A stretch of 64,000 nucleotides of DNA, taken from NCBI GenBank assembly GCA_001692895.1, contig KV748200.1, positions 937,343-1,001,342 on the forward strand, read 5' to 3'. The notes beneath the pieces are model-generated. The model worked only from the letters and a program-made list of their open reading frames with translations. It ran no database searches and had not been told where the DNA came from. Below, in pieces: positions 23,598 through 35,200 of the stretch. A program made the position numbers and the translations under genes. Position 1 is the stretch's first letter; the number at the start of each line of letters is the position of its first letter. Origin of the DNA: Cenococcum geophilum 1.58 (taxonomy: Eukaryota > Ascomycota > Dothideomycetes > Gloniales > Gloniaceae).

Positions 23598-26030
23598 TCA
23601 CTCTGACAGCAAGAGATCCGTATGAATGGTAAGGGGAGAGGGATATCGCCTTTGTTCGTCCGAAGAATCCGGCCTTCTGCCGAAAAGGCAATAGTGGTGA
23701 TGTTTCGAGAACGGCCCTCGAGTGTGCTGCGACACGACCCTGTCGCTGCCTCCCATAGCCGTACCGTCTTATCTTTAGATGCTGACGCGACTAGTTGACC
23801 GTCTGGTGAGAAGGCGACAGCATTGACATTTCCAGCATGACCTTCGAGCGTGCTGCGACACGACCCTGTCGCTACCTCCCACAGCCGTACTGTGCTATCA
23901 TCAGATGCTGATGCGACTAGTTGACCATCTAGTGAGAAGGCGACAGCATTGACATTTCCAGCATGGCCTTCGAGCGTGCTGCGACACGACCCGGTTGCTG
24001 TCGTTAGATGCCGATGCGACTAGCTGTCCATCTAGCGAGAAAACAACGGCATTGACATATCCTAAACGGCCCTCAGGCGTGCTGCACCACGACCCCGTCG
24101 CCGTCTCCCATAACCGTACTGTCTTGTCCCTAGATGCCGACGCGACTAGCTGACTGTCTGGCGAGAAGGCTACAGCATCAACGTAGTCAGAGTGACCCTC
24201 GAGCACGCTACAACACGATCCCGTTGCTGTCTGCCATAGCCGTACTGTCCTAGATGCTGACGCGACCAACCGCCCATCTGGCGAGAAAGCAACGGTTCTG
24301 ACCGTGCCAGAATGACCTTCGAGCGTGCTGCGACACGACCCTGTCGCTGCCTCCCATAGCCGTACCGTCTTGTCTTCAGATGCTGTCGCTACCAGCTGCC
24401 CAACTGGCGAGAAAACGACGGCTCTGACCGTCCCAGCATGGCCTTCGAGCGTGCTACACCACGACCCTGTCGCCGTCTCCCATAGCCGTACCGTCTTGTC
24501 TCTAGATGCCGATGCGACTAGCTGACCATCTGGTGAGAAGGCCACGGCCCTGATCGTGCCAGCATGACCTTCGAGCGTGCTACGCCACGACCCCGTCGCT
24601 GCCTCCCATAGCCGTACTGTACTGTCATCAGATGCTGATGCGACTAGCTGCCCGTCTGGCGAGAAGGCAACGGCATTGACATTTCTAGAATGGCCCTCGA
24701 ACGTATTGCGCCCCGACCCCGTTGCTGTCTCCCATAGCCGTACTGTCTGGTCTTTAGATGCTGACGCAACTAGCTGTCTGTCTGGCGAGAAAACCACGGC
24801 ATTGACATTTCTAGAATGGCCCTCAAGCGTGTTGCGCCATAACCCCGTCGCCGTCTCCCATAACCGTACCGTCCGGTCTTCAGATGCCGATGCGACTAGC
24901 TGGCCATCTGGGGAGAAGGCCACTGCCCTGATCGTGCCAGCATGGCCTTTGAGCGTGCTACGCCATGACCCTGTCGCTGCCTCCCATAGCCGTACTGTGC
25001 TGTCGTTAGATGCCGATGCGACTAACTGCCCATCTGGTGAGAAGGCGACGGCACTGATTACATTGGAATGACCCTCGAGCGTGCTGTAGCAGAGGTTCCA
25101 GTCTGCTTCTCTCTTGGATAGCATCCCAATCCACTCCGGAACTTGGTCTACGAAAGTCTGTCGGATAGTGCTCGTCTCTGGCGCAAAAACAAGCGCCGAA
25201 GAATAGATCTGTAGGGGCATCTGCGAGCACTTGAAATCGTAACACAAATCGTTTCGCGTCGCGAAGAAAGCTTGAGATAGTATTTGTGGGTGACTACATT
25301 GTAGGTAAGTGTAGTACTGACAAAAGAATGTTTTAAGGCTTCGTACGTTTGTAAGTGACTGAAGCCTTTCAAGTAAGCGGACACATTTATTCGTCTCTTT
25401 GATAAGGCTCATGGCTTCAAGCCAATGGAGAAGGTGCTTCTGGAGAAACAGGTGCACCAAATCCCCGTTGTTAAGCTGCTGCTGGCTCTGCTCGAGATGG
25501 TGTACCCAGTAACGGCACGCGTACCGCAATTCAGGTGGCAGATTGCTAGCGATCGTCTCCTCATCTATGTCACTCCGCAAAGCTCCGGGCCTTACGAGGC
25601 TGCACATATCCTGTTGCAGGCCACTTGGTTTAGACATGAGCTCAAGGCAATGAGACGCGAGCTTCTGGTGTGTGCCTTTCTCGTCAACCCAGAACAAGTT
25701 CCTTCCTTGTTTTCGAGGATCAACAAGGAATTCGCGAAAGGACAAATGTAGGAGCCTGATAGGAACATCCTCGCTGTCAGGAACATTGAGAACAGAGTGC
25801 AAAGAGTCTAGCCGGCATTTGACCTGCTTCTGCGGGATTTGTAGAAGGTTTGCAAGTGAGGCAACAGAGAGAGGACTGTAAAGAACGACAACACTGCCCA
25901 CTAGTTCTCGGAACGCGTGAAGCCACGTTTCCTTGTCTTCTTCCTCCTGTGAAGTAAGTAACTGGTCTAGAACAGGGAGATAAGTTAGATCAAGTTGCGA
26001 AAAAGTCGACTTTCGATACTTTAGAACCTT
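23598..26030 (-). pseudogene. NLR gene, C-terminal part: NACHT winged-helix region and WD40 propeller
   Basis: The open frame from 26030 reads KVLKYRKSTFSQLDLTYLPV and on through FRELVGSVVVLYSPLSVASL, the helical region after NACHT in fungal STAND/NLR proteins (HET-D/HET-E type architecture), to a WD40 array. Blades are 42 residues each (GHAGTIRAVAFSPDGQLVAS, then TVRLWEAATGSW) and nearly identical; nine are read before a frame break at 24000/24001, then about three more in another frame, ending ILRTNKGDIPLPL...LLLSE and a TGA at 23598. The frame break is a 23-base deletion within blade 9, between two GCTG copies. Blade 7 lacks two residues. The N-terminal half lies at 30774-31187 beyond a retroelement. 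Family role: cytosolic non-self recognition with WD40 as sensor. This allele cannot make a full protein. Confidence 0.88.
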
Positions 26031-26176
26031 CTATTATTCACACGCTTGCGGAGAAGAGGATTAATTAATCTAATTGGTGGGTACGGGCTCAAAGGCATTA
26101 ATTAAGAATGGGTATATTCGCAAGGCCATTTGCAGGGGATTGCCCTACCTTAACTAAACGTAATACCCATGGACCC
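26031..26176 (-). repeat. B2 terminal repeat of the YR retroelement
   Basis: 146 bases, colinear with 26360-26505. On the minus strand it ends GTGTGAATAATAG, after which the NLR frame resumes with AAGGTTCTAAAG. It is far less RIP-mutated than B1 (for example GGTGGGTACGGGCTC here, AGTAGGTACGGGCTT in B1). Confidence 0.85.
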
Positions 26177-26251
26177 GTGCGCAAGTATATCGCTGCAGTA
26201 TCTATTTATAAAGCCCAAAATATGCAACTAAAGAAAAAGGTATGGGTGGGA

Positions 26252-26359
26252 GGGAAAGCAAGCAAGTAAGGCTTAATTTTATAAATATTAATAATATTAA
26301 TATTGCTAAGATATAGGGGTGCTACTGTAGTGCTCGCTTAGCCATATAGATATATCCAT
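26252..26359 (-). repeat. A2 terminal repeat of the YR retroelement
   Basis: 108 bases matching A1 at 30667-30773. It abuts B1 directly (B1/A2 junction 26360/26359), as expected where a circular intermediate's end join is copied in split-repeat elements. RIP changes are heavy (ATGGATATATC against ATGGACATGTC in A1). Confidence 0.85.
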
Positions 26360-26505
26360 CTATTATTTATACGCTTATGGAGAAGAGGATTAATTAATCT
26401 AATTAGTAGGTACGGGCTTAAAGGCATTAATTAAGAATAGGTATATTTATAAGGCTATTTATAGAGGATTGCCCTGCCTTAACTAAATATAATGCCTATA
26501 GACCT
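26360..26505 (-). repeat. B1 internal repeat of the YR retroelement
   Basis: 146 bases, same order and length as B2 at 26031-26176, with many CA-to-TA and TG-to-TA changes. Confidence 0.85.
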
Positions 26506-29500
26506 AGAAGTGCAGCGCCCGTACTATATAAGGTAAAGTAGGGGAAAGAAAAAATAAAAAATAAAAAAGGGGGAGAAAGAAGAGATTTAAGTTAATATAT
26601 TAGAGTGCTAAAATAGGTACTTCTATACGCCGTTATGCCTAAATACCTTTACCTATTATATCTAGGGCGAGTAATAATAAGAACGGTATTAGTGTTCTAT
26701 ATTAGAAGTTTATACTTAGCTAGAATAGGTTTTTTAGGGATAATAAATAGTAAAGCTAAAACGCTTATAAGGACCACCGGCCCAGTTACTATATTTAGCC
26801 GTCTATAAAACCGTTATCTTAAGTATATTAAGCAGCACCTTTTTAAAATAAGTATCTATTATAGAGCTTAGAGTAAAGGCTAAGAGCGGCAACTTTATAC
26901 TTTAGCTTATTTCTAACTATATAGCTTATAAAGGCTAATCTCTTAAAGTAAAAGAGAGGGGCGTTTTTAGTTTAGGGGTTATTTTTAAATAGGTATTTTA
27001 TAGCTTAAACTGCGTATTTAGGTTACCCTAAAGCAGCAATTATAATTAAGACTCCTTAATAATTAATATTCATTTTACTACGCTTTAGACATAATATTAT
27101 ATAGTCCTCTACTAGCGTTATATTATTTCTAGTATATTTTATAGCAGAGAAAGCGTAGCTATCTTTTTAAGCCTTAGTATAGGTAATCTTGCCTAGATAA
27201 AGGAATCCCGTAAAGGCCGTAGTAACAATAATATTAAAGTTAAGATCCTTAATAGATTAGGCATTTAGGGTAACTAATTAGGTAAGGATATCTTTAGTAA
27301 TTAGTAATCTTTTAGCCGTAGTAGAGGGATTTATAGATGTTATACCGTCTAGGATCCTTTTAATAATAGGATTATTAAAGATAGAGGTGTTATAATTAGC
27401 GTTAATATAGTGGGATTAAATTACGGAGATATAGGCTTTAACTATAGTAGGCTTAATATAGCTTATTTCTAAACTAGTATTACTAAAGATCTATTAGGTA
27501 ATCTATTCTCCTAGGTAGTAGAGGGGCGCTAGGTACTTTACCGCTTCGTAAAAGTTATAGTAGCCCTCCTAACTCTTAATTATAGAATAGTATAAATCTC
27601 TTATTCCATTAAAGAGGCTATACTATAATAGTTAGCCGAAGTATTCTAAGGGGGCTTTTACCTTAATCTAGAAATTAGGTAGGGGGTCTTTAAGAGGAAC
27701 TAGGTCTCCTATTTTAGCGTTAGATTAAATATAATAAAGAAGCGTATAGTAATAGTAAATTAAAAGTATCCTAATGCGGGTATAGTAATAATACCCTATT
27801 ATAATTAAAATAAGATAAAGTATTAGCTAGCCTATTTTCTATAGAGAAAACCTACTCTATATAGAGCGTAATATTATAGGCTGCGGCTAATTAAAGGATT
27901 TTACGGAGCGGGTAATTACCTAGTCCTTTTACCACTATATTTTAGAATCCTAAGAGTGCTATTATATTATCTATATAGATATAAACTAAGCTATACTTCT
28001 ATTATATTACCTAGAGCTAGAATAAGGTTGTAATTACTTAGACCTCCTACTTATTAATTAGGGCAAGGCGGTGTTCTATATTAGGGTAGCAGCTTAAAGA
28101 ATTATCTTAGGGTAAAGATACTAAATAGGGCGGCTATATTGTTCCTTAAGAATCCTTAAAAAAAGAAGAAGGCCCTATAACTAAGAATCCTAGATATATC
28201 TAAGAAGAGATAGAATTATTTTTAATCCGTATTATTAAAGAAGAGGATACCATTTAAAAGGGTAAGAGTATCCCTTTACTATAACAAGTCTTAGCGAAGT
28301 TCAGCTGTTAGCTATTAGTAAGAATAACTACCTACCTTTATAAAAGTAGAGATAAACTCCTAGATANAGCNNTTATATAAANNCCTAAGCCTAATTACCN
28401 AGNCGCTNTAAGCNAGTCTACNAGCNAGTTTTTAACTCTAAACTAGCGTTAGGGATCTACCACTTAACGCTTTATTAATCTCCTTAATTATAGTAGCCTN
28501 TTTTAAAGNAGAAANACGNAGCTTAGACTTTANAGTATCTATAATATAACCTAGNACTTTAGCNATAGTGCCTTTAATATTCTTTAATTCGTTTTATAGG
28601 ATGCCTAATTTATTACTTAATTAGTTATATATACTAAGTAATTAAGGGAGAATAGAAGTATTAGAGAGTATAAAGATAAAGTTATCTAGATAGTGCTTTA
28701 AGGCGGCGTTTAGGATATATTAGATAAGTATCTAGTAAAATCCCTCCATAAAAAGATTAAATAAAAAGGGTATAGTTTAAAGGCTAAATAAGAGGTAACG
28801 TTTAAAATATACCATACCCTTCTAGAAAAACCCTATAAGGCGTTAAGCTTTAATAAAAAGTAGGATGTTCTAAAAGGCGTTCTTAATATCCCTTTTAATA
28901 ATTATATAACTACAGCCTATATATATAATGTATTAGAGAACCTAATTAACTATTAAATATTATAGTATAGCAAATACTATAGGGATTAAGTTATTAATAA
29001 ATTAGCTAAATAGTAAGAATAAGTTATAAATACGGCGCTATCCCCTATCCGCTTTAGGTACTAAACCTAGCGGCAAGGATATAATAGGAAATATTACTAT
29101 TATAATCCTACCTATATCTAGATTGGCGCTAATCTTTTCTAAAATTAGGACCGTATTTATAGCTATTAAGGCTTAGTTCTTTTAGGAAAGAAGCTTAATT
29201 TCTAGGTTTACCCTAATCTAGTATCTAAACTTTAAGATACCAATAATATTATATTAGAGGTTACTAGGGTATAGGGATAGATAACGCCCCTACGCTTAAA
29301 TAATTAAGGGGGAAGAAGAGTCCTATAGAGGAGAGGAGGGCAGAAAGACTAGAAATAATAGTATAGTATTTAGCCTACCTATACTATAAGGGTAGAGCAC
29401 GGTTTTAGCAGAGTATAGGTATAGCTTAATAAAATCCTCTTCCTCCTCTTTTTTTTCCTTATTAATACTTTTCTCTAGTAATTACTACTTATAATTTCTT

Positions 29501-30666
29501 ATAGTATATAGGCCACCGCACTTACTATAGGTATATAAGAACTTATAATCCTTACCTAGGTTATACTTCCCTCTATTAAAGCTATAATAGGTCCTTAAGA
29601 TATTAGTACTTACTTATATACGTTTTAAGATAGATACGGATTTATAAGTACTAGGATTATAATAAATATCTAAAAAGTTACTAAAGATCTTCTAGTTAGC
29701 TAGCTCTAACTAGTTCTTTTAAATAACTATAGAGTAGTGCTTTAAGGCTATAGTTATTAAGGGAGCAATTTAGTAGGTAGTAGATAGCTAAATAACTTAA
29801 TTATAGAAGGTAAGTATTTAGGGAATAAGATTTACTAAAAGATTCTTATATATAACGATTAAAATTATTATATAGTTAAGGAAGCCCTCTACCCACACTT
29901 TAACAGATAAGTAGTCCTTTATTATTTCTTTTTTTAGTTTTATAAAAAGGATGCTATTAATAATAAGGATATTATTCTAAGGCTTAAATTAGAGCTAGTG
30001 TATCTGGAGGCAAGAGAGGTTATTAGGTAAAAAAGTACCCTAAAATACCTTAAGTATCTCTTTATTTGGGACACTAGGGAGAAAAATATTTAGGATATTA
30101 GCTATAGATGGGAGTAACTTACCTAGTTTATTAATTAGGGTTAAGGATAATACTGCTGTAGCTAATCTTACTATTACTATAGCGAGGCTTAATATATAGA
30201 GTTTAGTCGCCCAATCTTCCTATTTTTTTTAAACGTGTAGTATTTTAGTATAGTCCTTTTATTCCTAAAGAAGTCTTATTTTTTAGTTAGTTACCTAGTT
30301 TTTAACCTTCTTTACCTAAGCTCTTTTAATCCTTAGATCCTCCTTATATAGTTACTAGAGCTATTTTTTAGCTTTTTTAGTAGCTAAAGTCTTATATTAA
30401 GCTACGGAGAGAGGCGCCATTATAGAGGATAGAGACTATAATACTAGCGTATCGCCTAAAGGTATAGGGGAAGGTAAGGAAGACTAGTAGGTAACCTCTA
30501 AGGAGTTTAGCTCGTCGAGTATATCGTTATTAGTTAAGTTTTTAAGGTTTTTACGGATAATTTATAAAGGTTTAGACGAGTATATAAGTTATTAAGTTAT
30601 TAACAGTAACAATTAATTATTAGAAATTAAGTAAATAAGGCATTAGCTCTTAAATGAGACTAATAT

Positions 30667-30773
30667 GGAAAGCAAGTAAGCAAGGCTTAATTTTATGAAT
30701 GTTGATGATGTTAGTGTTGCTGAGATGCAGGGGTGCTGCTGCAGTGCTCGCTTAGCCACATAGACATGTCCAT
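30667..30773 (-). repeat. A1 terminal repeat of the YR retroelement
   Basis: 107 bases. On the minus strand it begins ATGGACATGTCTATGTGGC directly after NLR codons GAA TAT TTA AAT. It matches A2 (26252-26359) with fewer RIP changes. Confidence 0.85.
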
Positions 30774-31187
30774 ATTTAAATATTCTTTAGGATCACCTCC
30801 TTTGGTGCCGATATATCGGCACACTGTGGTAGCGAAGATGAACAGTGGCACAGCTAGCTCGACCAGGGCCTGGATCTGATCTGTTGTAGGCCAGCCTAAG
30901 GATAGCAAGCGCTCCCGTTGTACTGCATTGAGCTCATGCTCCAAGAAGAGACGTATGTCGTGTTCAATGATTCTCTTCGGAACTTCGTGAAGGACCAGGT
31001 CTTCGTATGTTCCGTTCGGCATCCGCTTGAAGCTAAGACGAATGGGGAGCTCTGGTCTACTCGTTACTAGGACTTGCAACGACACCGGCCGAATACCCTT
31101 CGTCTGAGCAAGCAGCTGAAGAATTGCTTGAATATCTTCTTCTTGCTCGTATTCGTCCAGTGCGTCTATGACGACCACGCCGCATTA
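30774..31187 (-). pseudogene. NLR gene, NACHT fragment upstream of the retroelement
   Basis: The minus-strand frame reads VVIDALDEYEQEEDIQAILQ, a Walker B region of the NACHT type, then VLVTSRPELPIRL (sensor-1-like) and FIFATTVCRYIGTKGGDPKE, stopping at the retroelement edge (30774). The fragment starts abruptly at about 31187, where a stop and unrelated sequence lie upstream, so the P-loop and the N-terminal effector domain are gone. The last codon before the element (AAT) and the first codon after it (AAG at 26030) are in the same frame, showing that this is one gene with 23598-26030. An ORF beginning at 31178 runs on into the element but is an artefact of the insertion. Confidence 0.85.
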
Positions 31188-31825
31188 TAATTAGTCATTG
31201 CTATTCCCCCCTGTTCCGGCACGACCAACTACGTGTCTTTAAATTTCGGAAGCATGACGGTCCCATCACGAAAAAATATATAGCTCTAAGCTTTGAAGGC
31301 ACTCAACCTTTATGAATATACATTCCGGAAGTCTCGCTATGCGGAGTGAGGACGACAGCCCCGCGTCTTAGCGTAAGGATTTAGCGTCTGTCAGCGTACT
31401 TGCATTATACGTACTGTATTGAAGCAGGATCTGACTGTACAGCATCCTGGCGCATCTCGTGGTTAGCGTGTTTTGTCAACCATCCCTTAAACAGCAAAAA
31501 TACCAAAATTTCCCCTACAAAAAGGCCGTGCGGGAGTGGCTGCGCTAACCACCGGAATTGAAGAGATGCTGTACACATCCGGCTGAAAGTGCCTTTTTAG
31601 CGCTGCCGATCGTTCGGAGAACGCCGCCTGTTTTACTAGTTAAAATAGGGTTAATCTCCGACAGATCAGCACGCTTAAAAAAACGCCCATATCAAAATTA
31701 AATAAAGCTTTTAAATCAAACGATTATAAGGGATTTTGCCTATATATTGATTTCTATGGAGGAGCAATTAAGCAATCGTTAAATTGCCAAACGAGTGTCT
31801 AATTCCTTTAAGCTCCCACCTAAAC
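31188..31825. other. No gene recognised; edge of a lost NLR 5' half
   Basis: Mixed composition without protein motifs. The NLR homology stops at 31187, so a deletion or another insertion lies here. The stretch leads into the C-terminal end of a Tc1/mariner transposase at 31826. Confidence 0.35.
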
Positions 31826-31976
31826 CTACCACTTAGTAGTGCCCCCTTCGGCTGCAATTACGTCGCGTATGCGTTGCCCTATAGATGCGACGAGTCGGTA
31901 TAGATCTTCTTGTGTAATCTTATCCCACTCCTCCCGAATTGCCTATTGCATCTGCTCCTCCGTACGAGGCTTATTA
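31826..31976 (-). pseudogene. Tc1/mariner transposase, C-terminal fragment (split by copia element)
   Basis: The minus strand reads AGCCTCGTACGGAGGAGCAG as KPRTEEQM, then REEWDKITQEDLYRLVASIG and QRIRDVIAAEGGTTKW, the usual C-terminal helix of fungal Tc1-like transposases. The reading continues from 37301 when the copia element and one TATTA copy are removed (AQRR then NKPRTEEQM). Confidence 0.8.
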
Positions 31977-32203
31977 TGTCGACCGTTGAGGTCACTCTTA
32001 GGTATTACCTTATGACTTACCACCTTGTTCTCGTATATCTTACTACTGTCTCGGTTAACGACTTGGTTAACGACATGGTCTACGACTCGGTTTACAATAC
32101 GGTCAGCGAAGTAGTCTACTACCTATTTTCCTTATATATTTATAGAGGCTCTAGAGCCACATTCAATAAACAGAGTTCTTCTTAGTAACTTGTCCGTCTG
32201 ATA
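31977..32203 (+). repeat. 5' LTR of the copia element
   Basis: Begins TGTCGACCGTTGAGG and ends GTCCGTCTGATA; the terminal CA has become TA. It differs from the 3' LTR almost only by transitions (for example GTATATC/GTATGTC, GACATGG/GACACGG). A short ORF inside it is not a gene. Confidence 0.93.
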
Positions 32204-32217
32204 GTTATGAGCCCGGG
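32204..32217 (+). other. Primer binding site: initiator tRNA-Met anticodon arm
   Basis: GTTATGAGCCCGGG directly follows the 5' LTR. GTTATGAGCCC is the exact complement of GGGCTCATAAC, the anticodon stem-loop of fungal initiator tRNA-Met, not of the tRNA 3' end. Priming by an internal tRNA fragment is known for Drosophila copia and yeast Ty5. Confidence 0.75.
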
Positions 32218-35200
32218 CTATCTACTGCATCATCTTTGATTTGAAACCCTAATTACCCTATCGTCAACTAAACAGTAGAGGCCTTAATATGTCCTCTTAA
32301 CAATCCGAAACCCTTATTACGACGCACACTGTAATCCTAGTAGGCCTAAACGATTGGGACCAATAGATTGGTGTTATTAAGTATTAAGCCGACGGTGAGG
32401 ATATATAGGAGTACATCGATCCAGATATTAAGAAAAATGATCTACCTAGACACAGAGCACCGTTAGAGCCATTACTATTAGTTATTAATCCTTAGAAGAC
32501 TACGTTCTTAGCCCTTAATAAAGGCGAGAAGGAGGAGCTTTAAGCTTTGCGAAAACAGTATAACCGTACTTATAAGCGGTATAAGAAAGAGGAAGCAGCC
32601 CTTAAGTTTCTATGTACCTATATTATCAGCATAATATCCCGTAACTACATTAACTATACCTTTAAAGGAAATACCGTCTATAATGTCCTTATGTCACTTA
32701 AGGAGGTAGTTACTCCGACTAATGACGCTTAGAAGGTTAATTTAGCTACCTAATATTTAAAAATAAAGAAAGCCCTAAAGAGTTAGAATATTAAGAAGTG
32801 GCTCCGTAAGTGGGAGAAGGTATATAATGATTGTAAGAAGGTTAAATTACCTAAGGTAGATAGCAATCGACCAGTTAAGGACTTTGTATATACCGTTGAA
32901 TCTACCTTATTAGGATAGTTAGAATACTAGAAAAACGAATTATAGAACCTTAAGAGGAAGAAGGAAAGTCTACCTACCCTTTAATCTATTATTAAGGTCT
33001 ACCGAAATCATCGTTAATTGGACTTAGCTTAGAAGGCGAGGAGCTAGTATAGCTCCTATATAGCTAGCTTTAAAGGAGAGCTAATTAATAAGCCTAAATT
33101 AGAAGATAAATTAGAAACTAAATCAGAAGCTAATTCTTTAAGAAAAATAGATAAAAAGGAATGGATAAAGCCGTGCTTATACGGATTACTATACCTATAG
33201 AGGAAATGCTTCTACCTTATTAAGTTAATTCGACCGTTAGGTTGGAAACTAAACGATTTAAAAATGCAGTTAGTAGAGTAGAAGCTTGCTAAGGCTTTAC
33301 CCGAATTTAAGGCCTTAATCGACCGATTAAGGAGCTAAGCCTTATTTAATAAGAAGCTAGAGAATGTAGAGAATATAGAGTAGAAGAGCTTACCTAGTAA
33401 ACTATACGGAAGCTTTGTAGTATATTAAGCAGGAGCTTATATTGCATTAGATTACGCTCTCTATAATAGCGTAATTCTAGACCCTGTAATAACCTTATAT
33501 ATTATTAACAATAGAGCAAGATTTATAGGTAATATCCGACCGGCTAGTAAACAGTTATATACTAGATCTGGTATAGAAAATATTAAAGGCTTTAGAATAG
33601 CTGAAGTTATAGTTATTACCCTATTAGGAAAGTAGAAGATCTATCTTATTAACGCTGCGTATATATTAGGATTTTACACAAATCTAGTTTATAATTACAG
33701 ACTTAATAAAAAGGGTGTCTTTTAGCATAATAAGGGCAACTACCTCTACCGTCGCGGTGGTGAGAAGTTCGTATATTGCGGATATTACCACGGTTAGATA
33801 ACCCTCGAATATAACGAATTAAAGCCGAAGATAAAGGATGTGTCCTTCGCGGCTTAATTAACGGATCCTCTACTAAATTAAAAGGTAGATGGACGACTTT
33901 GGCATAGTTGACTTAGATATATAGGAAGTACTGCTATTAAGCGATTGCCTAAGGAAGTAACTGGGGCGATTCTATAAGGCCCTATGACAATTAAATATAA
34001 GACTTGTGCAGTTAGCAAAGCTTATAAAATTATATTAAGAAAAGCACCTATAGATAAGGTAATAAGGCCTTTCTTCTATATATATGTAGATTTAATTTAG
34101 GGAATTAAAGCCTATAATGGATATAAGTACATAATCCATTTCTTTAATAATTTAGTTTAAATAAATAAGGTTAAGATGTTTGTATAGAAGTTATTAACCA
34201 CCTAAGTAATTATTAAATATTGTAATGTAGTTGAGCGACGCTATAGCTTTAAAGTTGTTATTATTTATATAGATAATAAGTTATTACTTAGAGGCAAATT
34301 TAATAACTAGACCGCCAAAAAAGGTATTATGGTGGAGTACTTAGCTCTAAGTATACTAGAATAGAATAGTCCTGCGGAACGTTCTGGGGGGGTGATTATA
34401 ATGAAGTCTTAATATATGCGAATTAAAGTATAACTACTAGAGGAACTCTGGCCTAAAGTCTTTAAAGTAGTAGCGTATGTAATAAATAGGACACTAAGCC
34501 GACGGCTTAACTAGAAGACGCCCTTTAAAAAGCTTTAGTTAGTAATAGGTCTCTTACCAGCTAAGCTAAATATAGCTTACTTACGTGCCTACAGCTATAG
34601 AGCCTATTTACTTAAATATAATATTCTACGTACTTAAAAACTTGCTCCTAGAGCCTATATTAGGTATCTAGTGGGGTATAATTTAACGAATATCTTTTAA
34701 ATATATATACTAAGCGAAAAGAAGGTAATTTAAATAAGAGACGTTATGTTTAATAAGCGACTTGTCTATAACGATAGTAAGCCAGATCTTGCAAATTTGC
34801 TTTAAGAGAAAGCCGATTAAATGCTAGAGGTAATTAATGTAATTAACCTCGATAGGACGCTTTAAGAAGACTTAAATAAGGATATAAATAAGGAAGATGA
34901 GATTTTTAATAAAATTTGAGTAAGTACTAATAGAAATTAACAGGTGGATTCTAGTGGAAATTAAGGATAAATTGTTAACTGTGAGTAGATAGACACTTAA
35001 GGCGATAACTTAATTATAGTAGATACCTTAAAAGACGATCCTCTACCTGGCCTTCCTATACTAGAACTAATGCTAAAACCTTAATTAAATCCTATAAATA
35101 CAGGTCCCTTAAGCTCCTTAAGCACCTCTAAATCCTCCGTACCCTCTACCTATTAACGCCCCGGTTTTAAATACGTTAAAATTAACCCGAAGGAGTTAAA

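Larger units (their letters stand above)
26031..30773 (-). mobile_element. Tyrosine-recombinase (DIRS/Ngaro/PAT-like) retrotransposon in an NLR gene, RIP-mutated
   Basis: On the minus strand the element reads A1 (30773-30667), interior, B1 (26505-26360), A2 (26359-26252), a 75-base spacer, B2 (26176-26031): the split direct repeat layout of Ngaro/PAT-like YR retroelements. The interior has an RT with KRDIKNAF at 28898-28874 and YLDNF at about 28690 (family YLDDF), preceded by LVPKADRG near 29060, and further on a tyrosine recombinase with AFTGFLYLGKITYTKA at about 27215-27170, LYNRYLF*KGAA at about 26855-26815 and LGRWSL*AF at about 26781-26760. These match the Arg, His-x-x-Arg and GRW regions of the YR family. 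RT before YR is the DIRS-order arrangement. Stops and Asp-to-Asn changes show RIP. N runs occur at 28367-28565. No target duplication is seen. Confidence 0.85.

Noticed and set aside
24325-25071. Plus-strand ORFs of 66 and 164 codons with repeating sequence
   Set aside because: Antisense shadows of the WD40 repeats.
28367-28565. Possible break or frame change in the YR retroelement at N-containing bases (also 4155-4202 and 17767)
   Set aside because: Single ambiguous bases scattered in AT-rich repeats point to consensus uncertainty, not biology.
31910-32185. 91- and 89-codon ORFs at 31910 and 37008 with almost the same sequence
   Set aside because: They lie inside the two LTRs of the copia element and are non-coding LTR sequence.
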